Source of the DNA: an uncultured Bacteroidia bacterium
Lineage (GTDB): Bacteria > Bacteroidota > Bacteroidia > Bacteroidales > ML635J-15
Assembly: GCA_902791865.1 (NCBI GenBank)
Contig: CADAXK010000006.1
Span: forward strand, 62,001 to 126,000
Reading direction: 5' to 3'
DNA: 64,000 nucleotides
The translations under genes were made by a program, and so were the position numbers. Under the pieces are notes generated by a model. The model was given only the letters and a program-made list of their open reading frames with translations. It was not told where the DNA came from and ran no database searches. Below are positions 51,881-61,758 of this stretch, piece after piece (positions within the stretch are counted from its first letter, which is position 1; the number at the start of each line of letters is the position of its first letter).

Positions 51881-52356
51881 GAAGAAGCATCTTATTCATA
51901 ACCATAGCATTAGTCGCCACGATACTTGCATCGTGCGACAGCAACAAGGTATACGAGGAATATGTTGAAATCGATGACTATACATGGAGCTCATCGAAAC
52001 CGCTGAACTTCGAATTCGAAGTCAGCGACACCACCGCCTTGCACGACATATACATAAATGTCCGCCATGCCAACCAATATCCGTATAGCAATCTATGGCT
52101 TTTCATAAACTCATGGTCGCCAAGCGGATTAAAAGCAGTTGATACCGTTGAATGCCAGCTTGCCGATGAACATGGCAAATGGACAGGTAGCGGACTTGGC
52201 GACATCTGGGACAACCAGATATTGTGGAAGAAAAATGTTCGCTTCGCAACTCCTGGGAAATATCATGTCGAATACAATCAGGCCATGCGCACCGAAAACC
52301 TTGTGGGAATAATGGACATGGGACTGCGTGTGCAACTTGCCGACAACGAGGAATAG
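51877..52356 (+). CDS. gldH: Gliding-motility lipoprotein GldH
   Basis: 159 residues. Lipoprotein signal peptide with lipobox TILASC, then a beta-sandwich with the GldH marks NLWLFINSW and GLGDIWDNQILWKKNVRF near the C-terminus. GldH is needed for gliding in Flavobacterium and is also kept in non-gliding Bacteroidota, possibly for envelope assembly linked to type IX secretion. Its place between a PSP1 gene and downstream genes is the conserved arrangement. It overlaps the PSP1 gene by 4 bases. Confidence 0.9.
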   Translation: MRRSILFITIALVATILASCDSNKVYEEYVEIDDYTWSSSKPLNFEFEVSDTTALHDIYINVRHANQYPYSNLWLFINSWSPSGLKAVDTVECQLADEHGKWTGSGLGDIWDNQILWKKNVRFATPGKYHVEYNQAMRTENLVGIMDMGLRVQLADNEE

Positions 52357-52358
52357 CC

Positions 52359-52988
52359 ATGAATTGTCCATTATGCAATTGTTCCACAGAAAAATCGTTT
52401 TCCGCAAACGGGAAAACATATTACCAATGTGGCACCTGTGGACTTGTATATATGGACGAAAAAGACCATCTTGTTGCCGACGACGAGAAAAAGCGCTACT
52501 CATTTCACCAGAATAGCATCGAAAATGAAGGATATGTCCAATTCCTTAACCGCATAATCGAACCAGCAATGCAATACCTGTCGGCAGGAATGACGGGCAT
52601 AGACTACGGATGCGGTCCGAATCCGGTATTAGCGCAGTTGTCTGAAATAAAAGGTCTAAAATGCAACTACTACGACCCTTTTTTCTTCCCCGAAATAAAT
52701 ACAGAAAGAAAATACGATTTTGTTTTTGCAACCGAATGCTTCGAACATTTCTTCCGCCCTGCTGACGAACTGAAACGTATCTGCAGCATTCTGAACACAG
52801 GTGGCATTTTAGGCATTATGACAGAATTTGTGACCGACACAACAGATTTCTGCAACTGGTACTACAAGAACGACCCTACACATGTATGCTTCTACGGAGA
52901 AAAAAGCCTTGAATACATCTGCAATACATACGGATTCAATGAACTTTACAATGACAAACAAAGAGTAATAATACTAAGAAAATCATGA
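52359..52988 (+). CDS. SAM-dependent methyltransferase with zinc-ribbon-like start
   Basis: 209 residues from MNCPLCNCSTE, two bases after gldH. Two CxxC pairs at the start (CPLC and CGTC, near 3-6 and 24-27) form a zinc ribbon. Then the class I methyltransferase core follows: TGIDYGCGPNPVLAQL (SAM loop), FVFATECFEHF and ILNTGGILGIMTE. It resembles the Methyltransf_23 group. The substrate is unknown; the zinc ribbon and the neighbouring surface-sugar gene do not settle it. It overlaps the next gene by 4 bases. Confidence 0.85.
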   Translation: MNCPLCNCSTEKSFSANGKTYYQCGTCGLVYMDEKDHLVADDEKKRYSFHQNSIENEGYVQFLNRIIEPAMQYLSAGMTGIDYGCGPNPVLAQLSEIKGLKCNYYDPFFFPEINTERKYDFVFATECFEHFFRPADELKRICSILNTGGILGIMTEFVTDTTDFCNWYYKNDPTHVCFYGEKSLEYICNTYGFNELYNDKQRVIILRKS

Positions 52989-54871
52989 TACCCAACATAA
53001 ACATATTGCGCCGAATCACTCCACGATGGGTAGTATTCCTTATCGATATAGTCATTTGCTTCGCATCGATAATGCTTGCATACTATTTAAGGTTCAATTT
53101 CCATATTCCAGACACAGAAAGGCTGTTTATGCCGATTGGAATAATAACGATAACTCTCATCAGGGCAATATCCTTCTTTATCGGCAAGACATACTCCGGA
53201 ATGGTAAGGTTTACAGGAACACACGACATTATCAGAATTGTCATTGTAATTTCTTGCGGTACTGCAACATTGGTGCTTGCCGACATTATTACCCTTGCAA
53301 TAATCGGGAAATATATAGTTCCATTGTCAATACTCATAATCGACACTTTCATATCCGCCTCTACACTAATATTTTCAAGGCTTCTGATAAAGATTCTTTA
53401 CACCGACTACAACGGTCAGCCCAAAGCAAGCAACAATGTACTTATATATGGTATGGGAGCGCTTGCGCAGACCACCAAGAGGGCTATCGAACGCGACAGG
53501 CGCTCACAGTACAGAGTTGTTGGCTTCATCGAGCACCACAAGAAAGTCGCAGGAAACAAAATAGACGGTATAAAGATTTACCACATTAAGGACTTGGAAG
53601 GTATCATTGAGGAAAGGAATGTTTCGCTGCTCATAATTTCGGAACGAAGCCTATCGGTTGCACGAAAGAACTTTGTACTGGAAATCTGCATGGCTCATAA
53701 TGTAGAAATCCGTACAATCCCAGAAGTATCAACATGGGTAAATGGTGAACTTTCAGTAAACCAGATAAGGAAATTCAAGATAGAAGACCTTCTCGAAAGG
53801 CCTGAAATACATATCGATTCGGAAGACATGAACCGCAACTTAAGCGGTAAGGTCATTATGGTCACTGGCGCTGCAGGTTCAATCGGAAGCGAAATTGTAC
53901 GGCAACTGACAAGATTCAGCCCGAAACAAATAATTATGTTCGACTGCGCCGAGTCGCCTTTGTACGACATCGAACTTGAAATCCGCGAAGACTATAGGTT
54001 CAACAGCATTGTAATTGTTATCGGAGATGTCAGGGACAAGGTTCTGGTAGAGCAAGTATTCAGCAAGTACAATCCCGAAATAGTTTACCACGCAGCCGCC
54101 TACAAGCACGTGCCGATGATGGAGAACCATCCGTCTGAAGCTGTGATTACAAATGTGATGGGTAGCAAGATTCTTGCCGACACTGCCGTAAGGCACAATG
54201 TTGGAAAGTTTGTGATGATTAGCACCGACAAGGCCGTGAATCCAACAAATGTAATGGGTGCAAGCAAGCGAATTGCCGAAATTTACACCCAGTCGCTCAA
54301 CAATGCCGAAAATGTCACAACTCAGTTCATAACAACGCGCTTTGGCAATGTTTTAGGTTCAAACGGCTCGGTAATTCCGCGTTTCCGCAAGCAGATTGAA
54401 AATGGCGGTCCTATAACAGTCACCGACCCAGAGATTACACGCTTCTTCATGACAATCCCCGAAGCCTGCCAGCTTGTACTTATTGCAGGGAACATGGGCA
54501 AAGGCGGCGAAATATTCATTTTCGACATGGGACAGCCCGTGAAAATTGCAAAATTGGCAGAAAAGATGATCATGCTGTCGGGACTGAAAGTTGGCACCGA
54601 CATCGAAATTAAATACACAGGACTTCGTCCCGGCGAAAAGCTGTACGAGGAACTGCTTGCAACCAAGGAAAATACAATCCCGACCGAAAACAATAAGATA
54701 ATGGTTGCAAAAGTCCGTGTGTACGACCATTCCGAAATTGCAAAGCCGATAGAGCACCTCATCGAGATTGCACCTAACAGGAACGATATGGAAATTGTAG
54801 CCGAGATGAAAAAGATTGTACCCGAATTTGTCAGCAACAATTCGGTGTTCGAGGAACTGGACAAAAAATAA
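52985..54871 (+). CDS. Membrane nucleotide-sugar dehydratase, CapD/WbpM type
   Basis: 628 residues. The N-terminal half has about four membrane helices (WVVFLIDIVICFASIMLAYYL and on) and a first nucleotide-like domain (NVLIYGMGALAQTTKRAI). The second half is a short-chain dehydrogenase with GAAGSIGSEIVRQL, KHVPMMENHPSEAVITNVMG, STDKAVNPTNVMGASKR (the catalytic Met/Lys set of this group in place of Tyr) and TRFGNVLGSNGS. The family makes 4-keto-6-deoxy sugars from UDP-GlcNAc or similar for capsule and O-chain synthesis. A DegT aminotransferase at 27020 could use such products. Confidence 0.93.
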   Translation: MIPNINILRRITPRWVVFLIDIVICFASIMLAYYLRFNFHIPDTERLFMPIGIITITLIRAISFFIGKTYSGMVRFTGTHDIIRIVIVISCGTATLVLADIITLAIIGKYIVPLSILIIDTFISASTLIFSRLLIKILYTDYNGQPKASNNVLIYGMGALAQTTKRAIERDRRSQYRVVGFIEHHKKVAGNKIDGIKIYHIKDLEGIIEERNVSLLIISERSLSVARKNFVLEICMAHNVEIRTIPEVSTWVNGELSVNQIRKFKIEDLLERPEIHIDSEDMNRNLSGKVIMVTGAAGSIGSEIVRQLTRFSPKQIIMFDCAESPLYDIELEIREDYRFNSIVIVIGDVRDKVLVEQVFSKYNPEIVYHAAAYKHVPMMENHPSEAVITNVMGSKILADTAVRHNVGKFVMISTDKAVNPTNVMGASKRIAEIYTQSLNNAENVTTQFITTRFGNVLGSNGSVIPRFRKQIENGGPITVTDPEITRFFMTIPEACQLVLIAGNMGKGGEIFIFDMGQPVKIAKLAEKMIMLSGLKVGTDIEIKYTGLRPGEKLYEELLATKENTIPTENNKIMVAKVRVYDHSEIAKPIEHLIEIAPNRNDMEIVAEMKKIVPEFVSNNSVFEELDKK

Positions 54872-54883
54872 CAAAATCGCCCT

Positions 54884-55876
54884 ATGTTAGGCATGATGCT
54901 CGCTTCACTTTTCGCCATAAGCATTGTTTTTACCGCAGTGCCAAACATCTTATGGTTTGTCCTATGGCTTATCGCAAAATGCTTCCACTACTCCATGCCC
55001 TACGCGCCTTTCGGGTGGACTGCCTTCGGACTTGTGGCTTTCGCGTGGATTGTACTCGCCTACGGATATTTCTTCGGTCGCTTCAAACTCGACATCAATA
55101 GGTGGGACTACTCGCACAAGGACATTCCTGCCGAATTCGACGGCTACAAGATTGTCCATATCAGCGACCTGCATCTTTCCACTTTCGATGATAGCCCTAA
55201 ACAGCTCAAGCGGTTTGTCGATTCCATCAACGCACAAAACCCCGACCTTGTTTGCTTTACCGGCGACTTGGTGAGCCTGGGCGTGGAAGAAGCCGAGCCA
55301 TACGTTGAAACGCTGAAACAGATAAAAGCCAAGGACGGTATTGCCAGCATACTCGGCAACCACGACTTTATAATATATAGGCATCGCAGAGATACGACTT
55401 TCAGCCGCGAAAATGCAGTCGCACGTCTTGATAGTCTGCAGCGCAACACTCTTGGCTGGCATTTGCTCCGCAACGACAACTTCACGATTGAGCGCAACGG
55501 TCAGAAGATAACCATCATCGGTGTTGACAATAAAAACTGCTCGAACCAAGGTTTCCGCACCATTGATATGGGCGACCTGCCAAAGGCGATGCAAGGCACC
55601 GACGGATTCCGCATACTTCTCACCCACGACCCAAGCCACTGGCGCGGCGAAGTGGTCAGACAAACCGATATTCCGCTCAGCCTTTGCGGACACACCCACG
55701 CCGCACAAATAAAACTTTTCGGCTGGACACCTGCCTCATGGACTTTCACCGACACCGATGGTCGCTACGATGAAGGCGACCAGACAATGTACATAAATGT
55801 TGGTCTAGGATGTACTCTGCCCGTAAGGATTGGTGCAAATGCAGAAATTACGGTCATTACACTTAAGAAAATTTAA
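54884..55876 (+). CDS. Membrane-anchored calcineurin-like phosphoesterase
   Basis: 330 residues. Two N-terminal membrane helices (about 2-24 and 43-64) precede a metallophosphoesterase domain with HISDLHLS, FTGDLVSLG, LGNHDF (metal motifs), LLTHDPSHW and LCGHTHAAQI. The arrangement is that of the YkuE-like group, whose members act on lipids such as UDP-diacylglucosamine or on unknown substrates. The domain probably faces the periplasm. It ends just before the lipoprotein gene. The substrate cannot be named from the sequence. Confidence 0.9.
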   Translation: MLGMMLASLFAISIVFTAVPNILWFVLWLIAKCFHYSMPYAPFGWTAFGLVAFAWIVLAYGYFFGRFKLDINRWDYSHKDIPAEFDGYKIVHISDLHLSTFDDSPKQLKRFVDSINAQNPDLVCFTGDLVSLGVEEAEPYVETLKQIKAKDGIASILGNHDFIIYRHRRDTTFSRENAVARLDSLQRNTLGWHLLRNDNFTIERNGQKITIIGVDNKNCSNQGFRTIDMGDLPKAMQGTDGFRILLTHDPSHWRGEVVRQTDIPLSLCGHTHAAQIKLFGWTPASWTFTDTDGRYDEGDQTMYINVGLGCTLPVRIGANAEITVITLKKI

Positions 55877-55883
55877 ACATACA

Positions 55884-56600
55884 ATGAAACGATACAAATT
55901 TATATTCGCTCTTGCCATCATCGCAACTATTTTGCTTGTAGCCTGCAACCGGAATGCAGAAAAGGCAGAACCTGCCGAAGCACAAACAGAACAACTTCAG
56001 ACCGGCGACCTCGTATTCGTAGGCCTTCCGCTCGACTACATGACCGACACTACCGACATGAGTTCGGCAATAGTATCGGCAACCGGCGACAGCGTTGGAA
56101 TAAACTACATACATGTGGCAATAGCCGAAGTCGCCAACGACAGCGTCTGGATTATCGATGCCACCCTCGCTCACGGCGTTGACCGCCACCCGCTCGACAC
56201 TTTCTTCTGCGACTTCACACTCAACGACGGCTCGTTGCCACAAATGGACATCATGCGCCTGAGCGACAACAACCAAGCCGCAAAGTATGTCGAAAATGCC
56301 AAGCAGTTTACTGGTCGCGGCTACGACCTATACTTCCTGCCCGACAACGACGAGCAATACTGCAGCGAACTTGTCCGCAACTCCTACATCGACGAAAAAG
56401 GCGAACACCTTTTCAGCGAAGCTCCTATGAACTTCAAGGCAGACGACGGCACTTTCCCACCCTACTGGGTTTGGCTTTTCGAACAAATCGGACAACCTAT
56501 CCCTCAAGGACTTCCAGGTACCAACCCCAATGCAATGTCAAAGGAAAAATGCCTGAAAAAAGTTGACATCGACATAAAAAAATATTCTAAAGCCAAATAG
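55884..56600 (+). CDS. Lipoprotein of the YiiX/permuted papain-like family
   Basis: 238 residues from MKRYKFIFALAIIATILLVAC, a lipoprotein signal with lipobox LLVAC. The mature protein has GDLVFVGLPLD, NYIHVAIAEV with a likely catalytic His, and NDEQYCSELVRNSY with a likely catalytic Cys (CxE), the order found in permuted NlpC/P60 (YaeF/YiiX-type) proteins. These may hydrolyse peptides or lipid esters in the envelope. It is followed 2 bases later by a MmcQ-like gene. Confidence 0.82.
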   Translation: MKRYKFIFALAIIATILLVACNRNAEKAEPAEAQTEQLQTGDLVFVGLPLDYMTDTTDMSSAIVSATGDSVGINYIHVAIAEVANDSVWIIDATLAHGVDRHPLDTFFCDFTLNDGSLPQMDIMRLSDNNQAAKYVENAKQFTGRGYDLYFLPDNDEQYCSELVRNSYIDEKGEHLFSEAPMNFKADDGTFPPYWVWLFEQIGQPIPQGLPGTNPNAMSKEKCLKKVDIDIKKYSKAK

Positions 56601-56602
56601 CT

Positions 56603-56965
56603 ATGGACATAGAGAAATTCCGTGAATATTGCTTGTCACTTCCCTGCACCACCGAGGATTTTCCCTTTGACGAAACCGTACTGGTTTTTCGTGTGAAGAA
56701 CAAAATCTTCGCCTGCATAGCCCTCGACAATCCCGAACTTGGCGTTGTAAAATGCGACCCCGACTATGCCGTCGAGCTACGCGACCACTATATGGCAATT
56801 GAGCCGGCTTACCATTGGAACAAGCAGTACTGGAACCAGATTTGGTTCAACCGCGATGTAAACGACGAACTGCTATGCAAGCTCATCAACCACTCGTTTG
56901 CCGAAGTGGTAAAGAAACTGCCCAAAAAGGAACAAACCGACGAATTAAAAGCAATTGGCAAATGA
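56603..56965 (+). CDS. MmcQ/YjbR family protein
   Basis: 120 residues with the family pattern MDIEKFREYCLSLPCTTEDFPFDETVLVF at the start, KIFACIALDNP and MAIEPAYHWNKQYWNQI, followed by a C-terminal helical NHSFAEVVKKLPKK. This small CyaY-like DNA-binding fold is frequent in Bacteroidota. The function is not known. It overlaps the next gene by 4 bases. Confidence 0.9.
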   Translation: MDIEKFREYCLSLPCTTEDFPFDETVLVFRVKNKIFACIALDNPELGVVKCDPDYAVELRDHYMAIEPAYHWNKQYWNQIWFNRDVNDELLCKLINHSFAEVVKKLPKKEQTDELKAIGK

Positions 56966-57264
56966 AAAAAGTTAAAATCACAGCCATACGAAAGGCATCC
57001 TACCCCGACCTTTCGGCAAAGTACGAAAATCCGATTGAACATGCCTGCGACATTTCCGAAGGCGAAAGCTGGATTTCGACCGACGGGCAAAAACCCGACG
57101 GTCTTTGCGACAGCGCATGGGAATCGATGAAATGGTTTGTCGGCGAACTTGCCTCAGGTCGTGGAAATTTCTACGACGGCTGGATGAAAAATCCCAACTC
57201 GGCAATGATTTCCTGCAACGACGGATTTCGTCCGGTAAGCTTCTATATCGAAACCATTGAATAA
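56962..57264 (+). CDS. TIGR04076-like small conserved protein
   Basis: 100 residues from MKKVKITAIRKASYPDLSAKY, overlapping the MmcQ-like stop. A cluster of acidic and aromatic residues (DISEGESWISTDGQKPDGLC and DSAWESMKWFV) and a conserved late Cys (SAMISCNDGFRPVSF) match small proteins annotated as TIGR04076 family, of unknown function. It is probably cytoplasmic and co-transcribed with the gene before it. Confidence 0.75.
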   Translation: MKKVKITAIRKASYPDLSAKYENPIEHACDISEGESWISTDGQKPDGLCDSAWESMKWFVGELASGRGNFYDGWMKNPNSAMISCNDGFRPVSFYIETIE

Positions 57265-57323
57265 TAAACACAACCTATTGAATATTTCCTTAATTTTGTC
57301 GCTTAATTTTTAAGAGATAAAAA

Positions 57324-59726
57324 ATGGGAACAACCATATTTAAAGACATAAAAATCACCGCGTTTGCACTGACATGCCTCATCGCTGGCAATGTTCTGGC
57401 ACAAGAAGTTGACCCCAATTGTCTGAGCGGTAATTGCGACGACGGATACGGAGTATACAGCATTGAGGGAGGCGACCGCTACGTTGGCTTTTTCGAGAAT
57501 GACGATTTCAACGGTTTCGGCTCATACTTTTTTAAAGACGGCAACATGTATATTGGCAATTTCAAGGACAATGCTGCAAATGGTCAGGGTACATACATCT
57601 GGGCTGACGGTAGCCGATATGTAGGACATTGGCAGGAATGGGAACGTCATGGTATCGGAACCGACTTCGACAACGAAGGCAATTCGGAAATAAGCATATA
57701 TCAGCATGATGAAATAGTAGACGACAACATCCAGGGTTGCATCAACGGCAACTGCATTTCGGGATACGGTGTTTTCATATACGACGATGGCTCGTACTAC
57801 GAAGGCAATTTCATTCAGAGAAAGCCCAGCGGACAAGGTTTGCTTGTAAAAAACGACGGTTCTGCTTACTCTGGTGAATTCAAGAATGGTAAATACAACG
57901 GCTATGGAATATTAGTAAATCCCGACGGTTCGGAACAAGAAGGAATATGGGAAGAAGGTCGTTACCTAGGCGAAGTTACCAACCAGTACGGCTGCATAAG
58001 TGGCGACTGCACAAACGGATACGGCATTTTTATCTACGACGACGGCTCATACTACGAAGGCTCGTTCAAAAATGGCAAGCGCCATGGACAAGGCACTTTG
58101 TACAATGCCGACGACGAAATCTTCGACGGATCATGGGTCGACGACGAAGCAAACGGATACATACTGGCCACATACAAACCCGAAGAGCGCAACGGACTGG
58201 CACACTACATTGGTGACATGAAAGGAAGTGCCCTCGACGGATACGGAGCACTTATTTGGAGCGACGGTTCGGTGTACTACGGACAGCTTAAAAACGGAGC
58301 ACGACACGGACAAGGTGTATTGTTCGACACCGAAACCAATACAAAATATTCAGGTATCTGGAACAACGACGAGTTTGTAAGCGAAATGGACGAAAACCAG
58401 TTCGACGTCATCTTCGGTTCGAAAAACGGATTCGGAATAAAGCTTACCGCCAATGGCCGCTACTACGGAAACCTCGTCAACGGGGTACCATCGGGGAAAG
58501 GAATGCTTGACCTATATAATGGAAACTACTATGTCGGCGATTTTAAAAACGGGATGGCAAACGGACAAGGAACACTCGAGGACCGCGACTCCGGCGAAAG
58601 ATACATTGGTAGCTTCGTTAACGGTGAAATGACTGGCAAAGGCGTTTTTTACCACGCCGATGGCTCCAAGGAAGAAGGCACTTTCAAAAATGGCGAACTT
58701 GAAGTCAAGAAGACCGAAGATGTCAGCGTTGCCAAGCCTATCGTGACATGGTTGGCTCCTGCACAGAGCGACATGGAGACTACCAGCAGCAAGCAAACAG
58801 TAAAACTTTGCGTTGCCTCAAAAGCAAGCATCGACGAAGTTACCGTAACGGTAAACGGAGTCGTAAAGGCAAAGAAGTCGAACAGGGGCTTTACAGTAGT
58901 TTCCAGCCAGTGCGACTATACTTTCGAATATGAAATAGACCTCGAACCTGGACAAAACGAAATAAAGGCTATCGTCAAGAACGCAGGCGGAACTACAACA
59001 ACCGATGCGCGACGCGTTACCCTCAACAAAAGCGACAATGTATCGAGCGAAAAACGACTTGCACTTATCATTGGCAACGGAGCCTACCAATACATCGGTG
59101 CGCTCAACAACCCGTCAAACGATGCCAGACTTATGGGCGAAACCCTAGGTTCACTCGGCTTCGAAACAATGGTGTACACCGACCTTTCGCAAAACGAAAT
59201 GATTTCTAAGATACGTGAATTCGGGAACAAGCTTACCGAAGAAAAGGCTGTCGGATTATTTTTCTACGCAGGCCACGGATTACAGGTAAACGGCGAGAAC
59301 TACCTCGTCCCAATTACAGCAAACATTACAAAACAGCAGGATGTAGAGCTCGAATGCGTAAACCTGAAGCGCGTACTTGGAGAAATGGAATACGCCCAAA
59401 ACGACCTGAACATCATAATCCTCGATGCTTGCCGCAACAATCCATTCGCAAACATGAGAGCGATAAATAATGGCGGTCTTGCCGCAGTAAACGCTCCGAG
59501 AGGCACTTTTATCGCATTTGCCACATCGCCAGGCAATGTAGCATCGGACGGCAGCGGAAGCAACGGCCTTTACACCGAGCAACTGGCTCAGGAAATAACC
59601 CAGCCAGGAATAAAAATAGAAGATGTCTTCAAGAAAGTTCGCTCAAGGGTTTACGAAATAAGCCAGCAGCAACAAATTCCTTGGGAAAATTCCTCAATAT
59701 TCGGTGACTTTTATTTCAAGAAATAA
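57324..59726 (+). CDS. Secreted MORN-repeat and caspase-domain protein
   Basis: 800 residues. A signal-like start (TAFALTCLIAGNVLA) is followed by about a dozen MORN repeats (about 30-450), with units such as YVGFFENDDFNGFGSYFF and YYEGNFIQRKPSGQGLL. An Ig-like beta domain (about 470-570, LEPGQNEIKAIVKNAGG) follows. The C-terminal 230 residues are a caspase-like peptidase (C14): LALIIGNGAYQYIGALNNP, then FFYAGHGLQ (H651) and ILDACRNNPF (C703). MORN repeats bind lipids or proteins, and the caspase domain cuts after Arg/Lys or Asp. It lies 22 bases before a papain-like protease, so the two are probably one system. Confidence 0.93.
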   Translation: MGTTIFKDIKITAFALTCLIAGNVLAQEVDPNCLSGNCDDGYGVYSIEGGDRYVGFFENDDFNGFGSYFFKDGNMYIGNFKDNAANGQGTYIWADGSRYVGHWQEWERHGIGTDFDNEGNSEISIYQHDEIVDDNIQGCINGNCISGYGVFIYDDGSYYEGNFIQRKPSGQGLLVKNDGSAYSGEFKNGKYNGYGILVNPDGSEQEGIWEEGRYLGEVTNQYGCISGDCTNGYGIFIYDDGSYYEGSFKNGKRHGQGTLYNADDEIFDGSWVDDEANGYILATYKPEERNGLAHYIGDMKGSALDGYGALIWSDGSVYYGQLKNGARHGQGVLFDTETNTKYSGIWNNDEFVSEMDENQFDVIFGSKNGFGIKLTANGRYYGNLVNGVPSGKGMLDLYNGNYYVGDFKNGMANGQGTLEDRDSGERYIGSFVNGEMTGKGVFYHADGSKEEGTFKNGELEVKKTEDVSVAKPIVTWLAPAQSDMETTSSKQTVKLCVASKASIDEVTVTVNGVVKAKKSNRGFTVVSSQCDYTFEYEIDLEPGQNEIKAIVKNAGGTTTTDARRVTLNKSDNVSSEKRLALIIGNGAYQYIGALNNPSNDARLMGETLGSLGFETMVYTDLSQNEMISKIREFGNKLTEEKAVGLFFYAGHGLQVNGENYLVPITANITKQQDVELECVNLKRVLGEMEYAQNDLNIIILDACRNNPFANMRAINNGGLAAVNAPRGTFIAFATSPGNVASDGSGSNGLYTEQLAQEITQPGIKIEDVFKKVRSRVYEISQQQQIPWENSSIFGDFYFKK

Positions 59727-59748
59727 TAATACAAAACAATAAAACAGC

Positions 59749-61746
59749 ATGAGAGCTTTGATATTATTTGTTGCAGTCCTGTTTGCTTCGATTAGCACAT
59801 TTGGACAGCATTTTACTGGTTGCGTTGTCGATACAGTAGCAGCAAAACGTCTGCCAGAAAAGGCATCAAACACACGCGATGTATATTCCAACCTGCCAAA
59901 GGCGGTATCGCTTCAGAAATGGACACCAGTCCCTGGAAACCAAGGCCAAACCGGCACATGTACCGCATGGTCGTCGACATACTGCATAGCAACGATGTCG
60001 TGGGCAATGCGCAACGGAATAACAGACCGTAAGAAAATTACCGAAAACGCCTATCTTCCAGCATATACATACGTCAACATACTTAGACAAAGCACACAAA
60101 ACTGCGCCGCCGGAACCGACATTGCCGACGCATGCGCATGGCTAAAGAACACTGGCTCGGTAAAATTAAGCGAATATCCGCAGAATCCAGCATGTATAAA
60201 CACCTCCGATGTTCCTACTGCATGGAAACAAAAAGCATCACAAAATAGAATCTTGGGATTCACAAAACTGTACTACCAATGGGCAGGCGGATATTCGTAC
60301 AAGGTCGAAAAAGTAAAGAAAAGTCTCGCCGAAGGCAAGCCCGTGCTTATAGCTTTCAACTGTGCATTTTCGTTCTCGAACGGAACCGGCTTACGTAGCG
60401 ACGGACTATGGCAACCTGCCAGCAATGAACAAGCTACCCTGAACTACGGCGGTCACGCCATGGCAGTAGTCGCATACGACGATACAAAATTCAACGGTGG
60501 CGCATTCCTTGTCCAAAACAGCTGGGGCACCGACTGGGGTCTAAATGGCTATTTCTGGATTACTTACTACCATTTTGCATGGTGGGTTTACTACGCTTTC
60601 GAAATAAATACGCAGATAAACAACTCAAAGATCGATACTAATACCGACCACCTCGACTTCTCGACAAACTTCTACGATTACGCCGACAACAACGACTACA
60701 ACAACAACGACTATAACTATTACGACGACAACAACAATAACAACAATTACGATTACAACGACGGAAACGACAGCAATAATGTAGATTACACCTTCGACGA
60801 CCTCGGTCTCGACGATTTCTTATCCGTTGACTACGACTACCTCGACAATTTTGTCGATGGCGACGACTATCGCATCGACAACGATAACAACAATGACAAC
60901 AACGATAGCAACATCGATGACAATAGCAACTATTCTTCGTACAACATTTTGTATCAGGATGGCGACAATGGTGCATGGAAGGGCTACAAGGACAGCGACT
61001 ATACCGCCGAAGACTACCGCTACATGGAGGAAGAAAGAAAATCGCGCAACTCGGCAGCATTCCAGTATGTAAGCAACATGTCGTACGAAGACAATATGAA
61101 ACACATGAACGAAAGTCTCGGAATAAAGGACGCACCAAAGAACAACGCAAAGGACCGCGGCGTAAAGGTAATTAGCGTCGACAAGATAAAGACTCCAGAC
61201 GGCAACAAGGTTGATGTAAACAATTTCGCCGGCAGCATAAGCATTATCCTTGGCGACAACACTGCAATGCAGGGCACAATACGCGACAAAACCATAAACA
61301 TATCGAAATCATACCAATCGGGCACTTACTTCAGAATATATGTAGAAAACAATTCGCCTGCCTACGTTTATGTATTCGGAACCGACCTCACCAACGAAGT
61401 ATATAACATATTCCCACAGTGCCGACTGATAAGTCCGCTGCTCGACTACAGCGACAGCCGCATAGCAGTCCCCGACGAACGACACTTCATCCAGATGGAC
61501 GACCAGACCGGAACCGACTACATATATGTACTTTACAGCCGTGTTCCCCTGAATATCGATGAAATTCGCAACCGTATGGCAAAGACATCAGGCGACTACG
61601 CAGAACGTCTGTTCAAGGTTATGGGACCTAAGACTTTCTCCCTCGACGAAGCCAATGTTTCGGGTACATCCACATTCAAGTTCGATGCTAAATCAATAAA
61701 AAAACAATGCCTCGGTGCTGTTATAAAAATCAACCACATAAAATAA
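59749..61746 (+). CDS. Secreted papain-like protease with Asp/Asn-rich linker and DUF4384-like tail
   Basis: 665 residues. A signal peptide (ALILFVAVLFASISTFGQ) is followed by a C1 peptidase with GQTGTCTAWS (C71), YGGHAMAVVAY (H236) and VQNSWGTDWG (N257). Then comes a run of about 100 residues (about 300-405) almost entirely of Asp, Asn, Tyr and Ser. The C-terminal part (about 510-640, GTYFRIYVENNSPAYVYVFG and YIYVLYSRVPLN) resembles DUF4384, a domain often attached to caspase and kinase-related proteins. It pairs with the MORN-caspase upstream. Secretion by the general route is clear; type IX is not indicated. Confidence 0.9.
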   Translation: MRALILFVAVLFASISTFGQHFTGCVVDTVAAKRLPEKASNTRDVYSNLPKAVSLQKWTPVPGNQGQTGTCTAWSSTYCIATMSWAMRNGITDRKKITENAYLPAYTYVNILRQSTQNCAAGTDIADACAWLKNTGSVKLSEYPQNPACINTSDVPTAWKQKASQNRILGFTKLYYQWAGGYSYKVEKVKKSLAEGKPVLIAFNCAFSFSNGTGLRSDGLWQPASNEQATLNYGGHAMAVVAYDDTKFNGGAFLVQNSWGTDWGLNGYFWITYYHFAWWVYYAFEINTQINNSKIDTNTDHLDFSTNFYDYADNNDYNNNDYNYYDDNNNNNNYDYNDGNDSNNVDYTFDDLGLDDFLSVDYDYLDNFVDGDDYRIDNDNNNDNNDSNIDDNSNYSSYNILYQDGDNGAWKGYKDSDYTAEDYRYMEEERKSRNSAAFQYVSNMSYEDNMKHMNESLGIKDAPKNNAKDRGVKVISVDKIKTPDGNKVDVNNFAGSISIILGDNTAMQGTIRDKTINISKSYQSGTYFRIYVENNSPAYVYVFGTDLTNEVYNIFPQCRLISPLLDYSDSRIAVPDERHFIQMDDQTGTDYIYVLYSRVPLNIDEIRNRMAKTSGDYAERLFKVMGPKTFSLDEANVSGTSTFKFDAKSIKKQCLGAVIKINHIK

Positions 61747-61758
61747 GTTTATCATTGG

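Noticed and set aside
60638..61150. A 170-codon minus-strand Cys/Arg-rich frame
   Set aside because: It is antisense to the Asp/Asn-rich linker and its composition follows from the GAC/AAC codons there.
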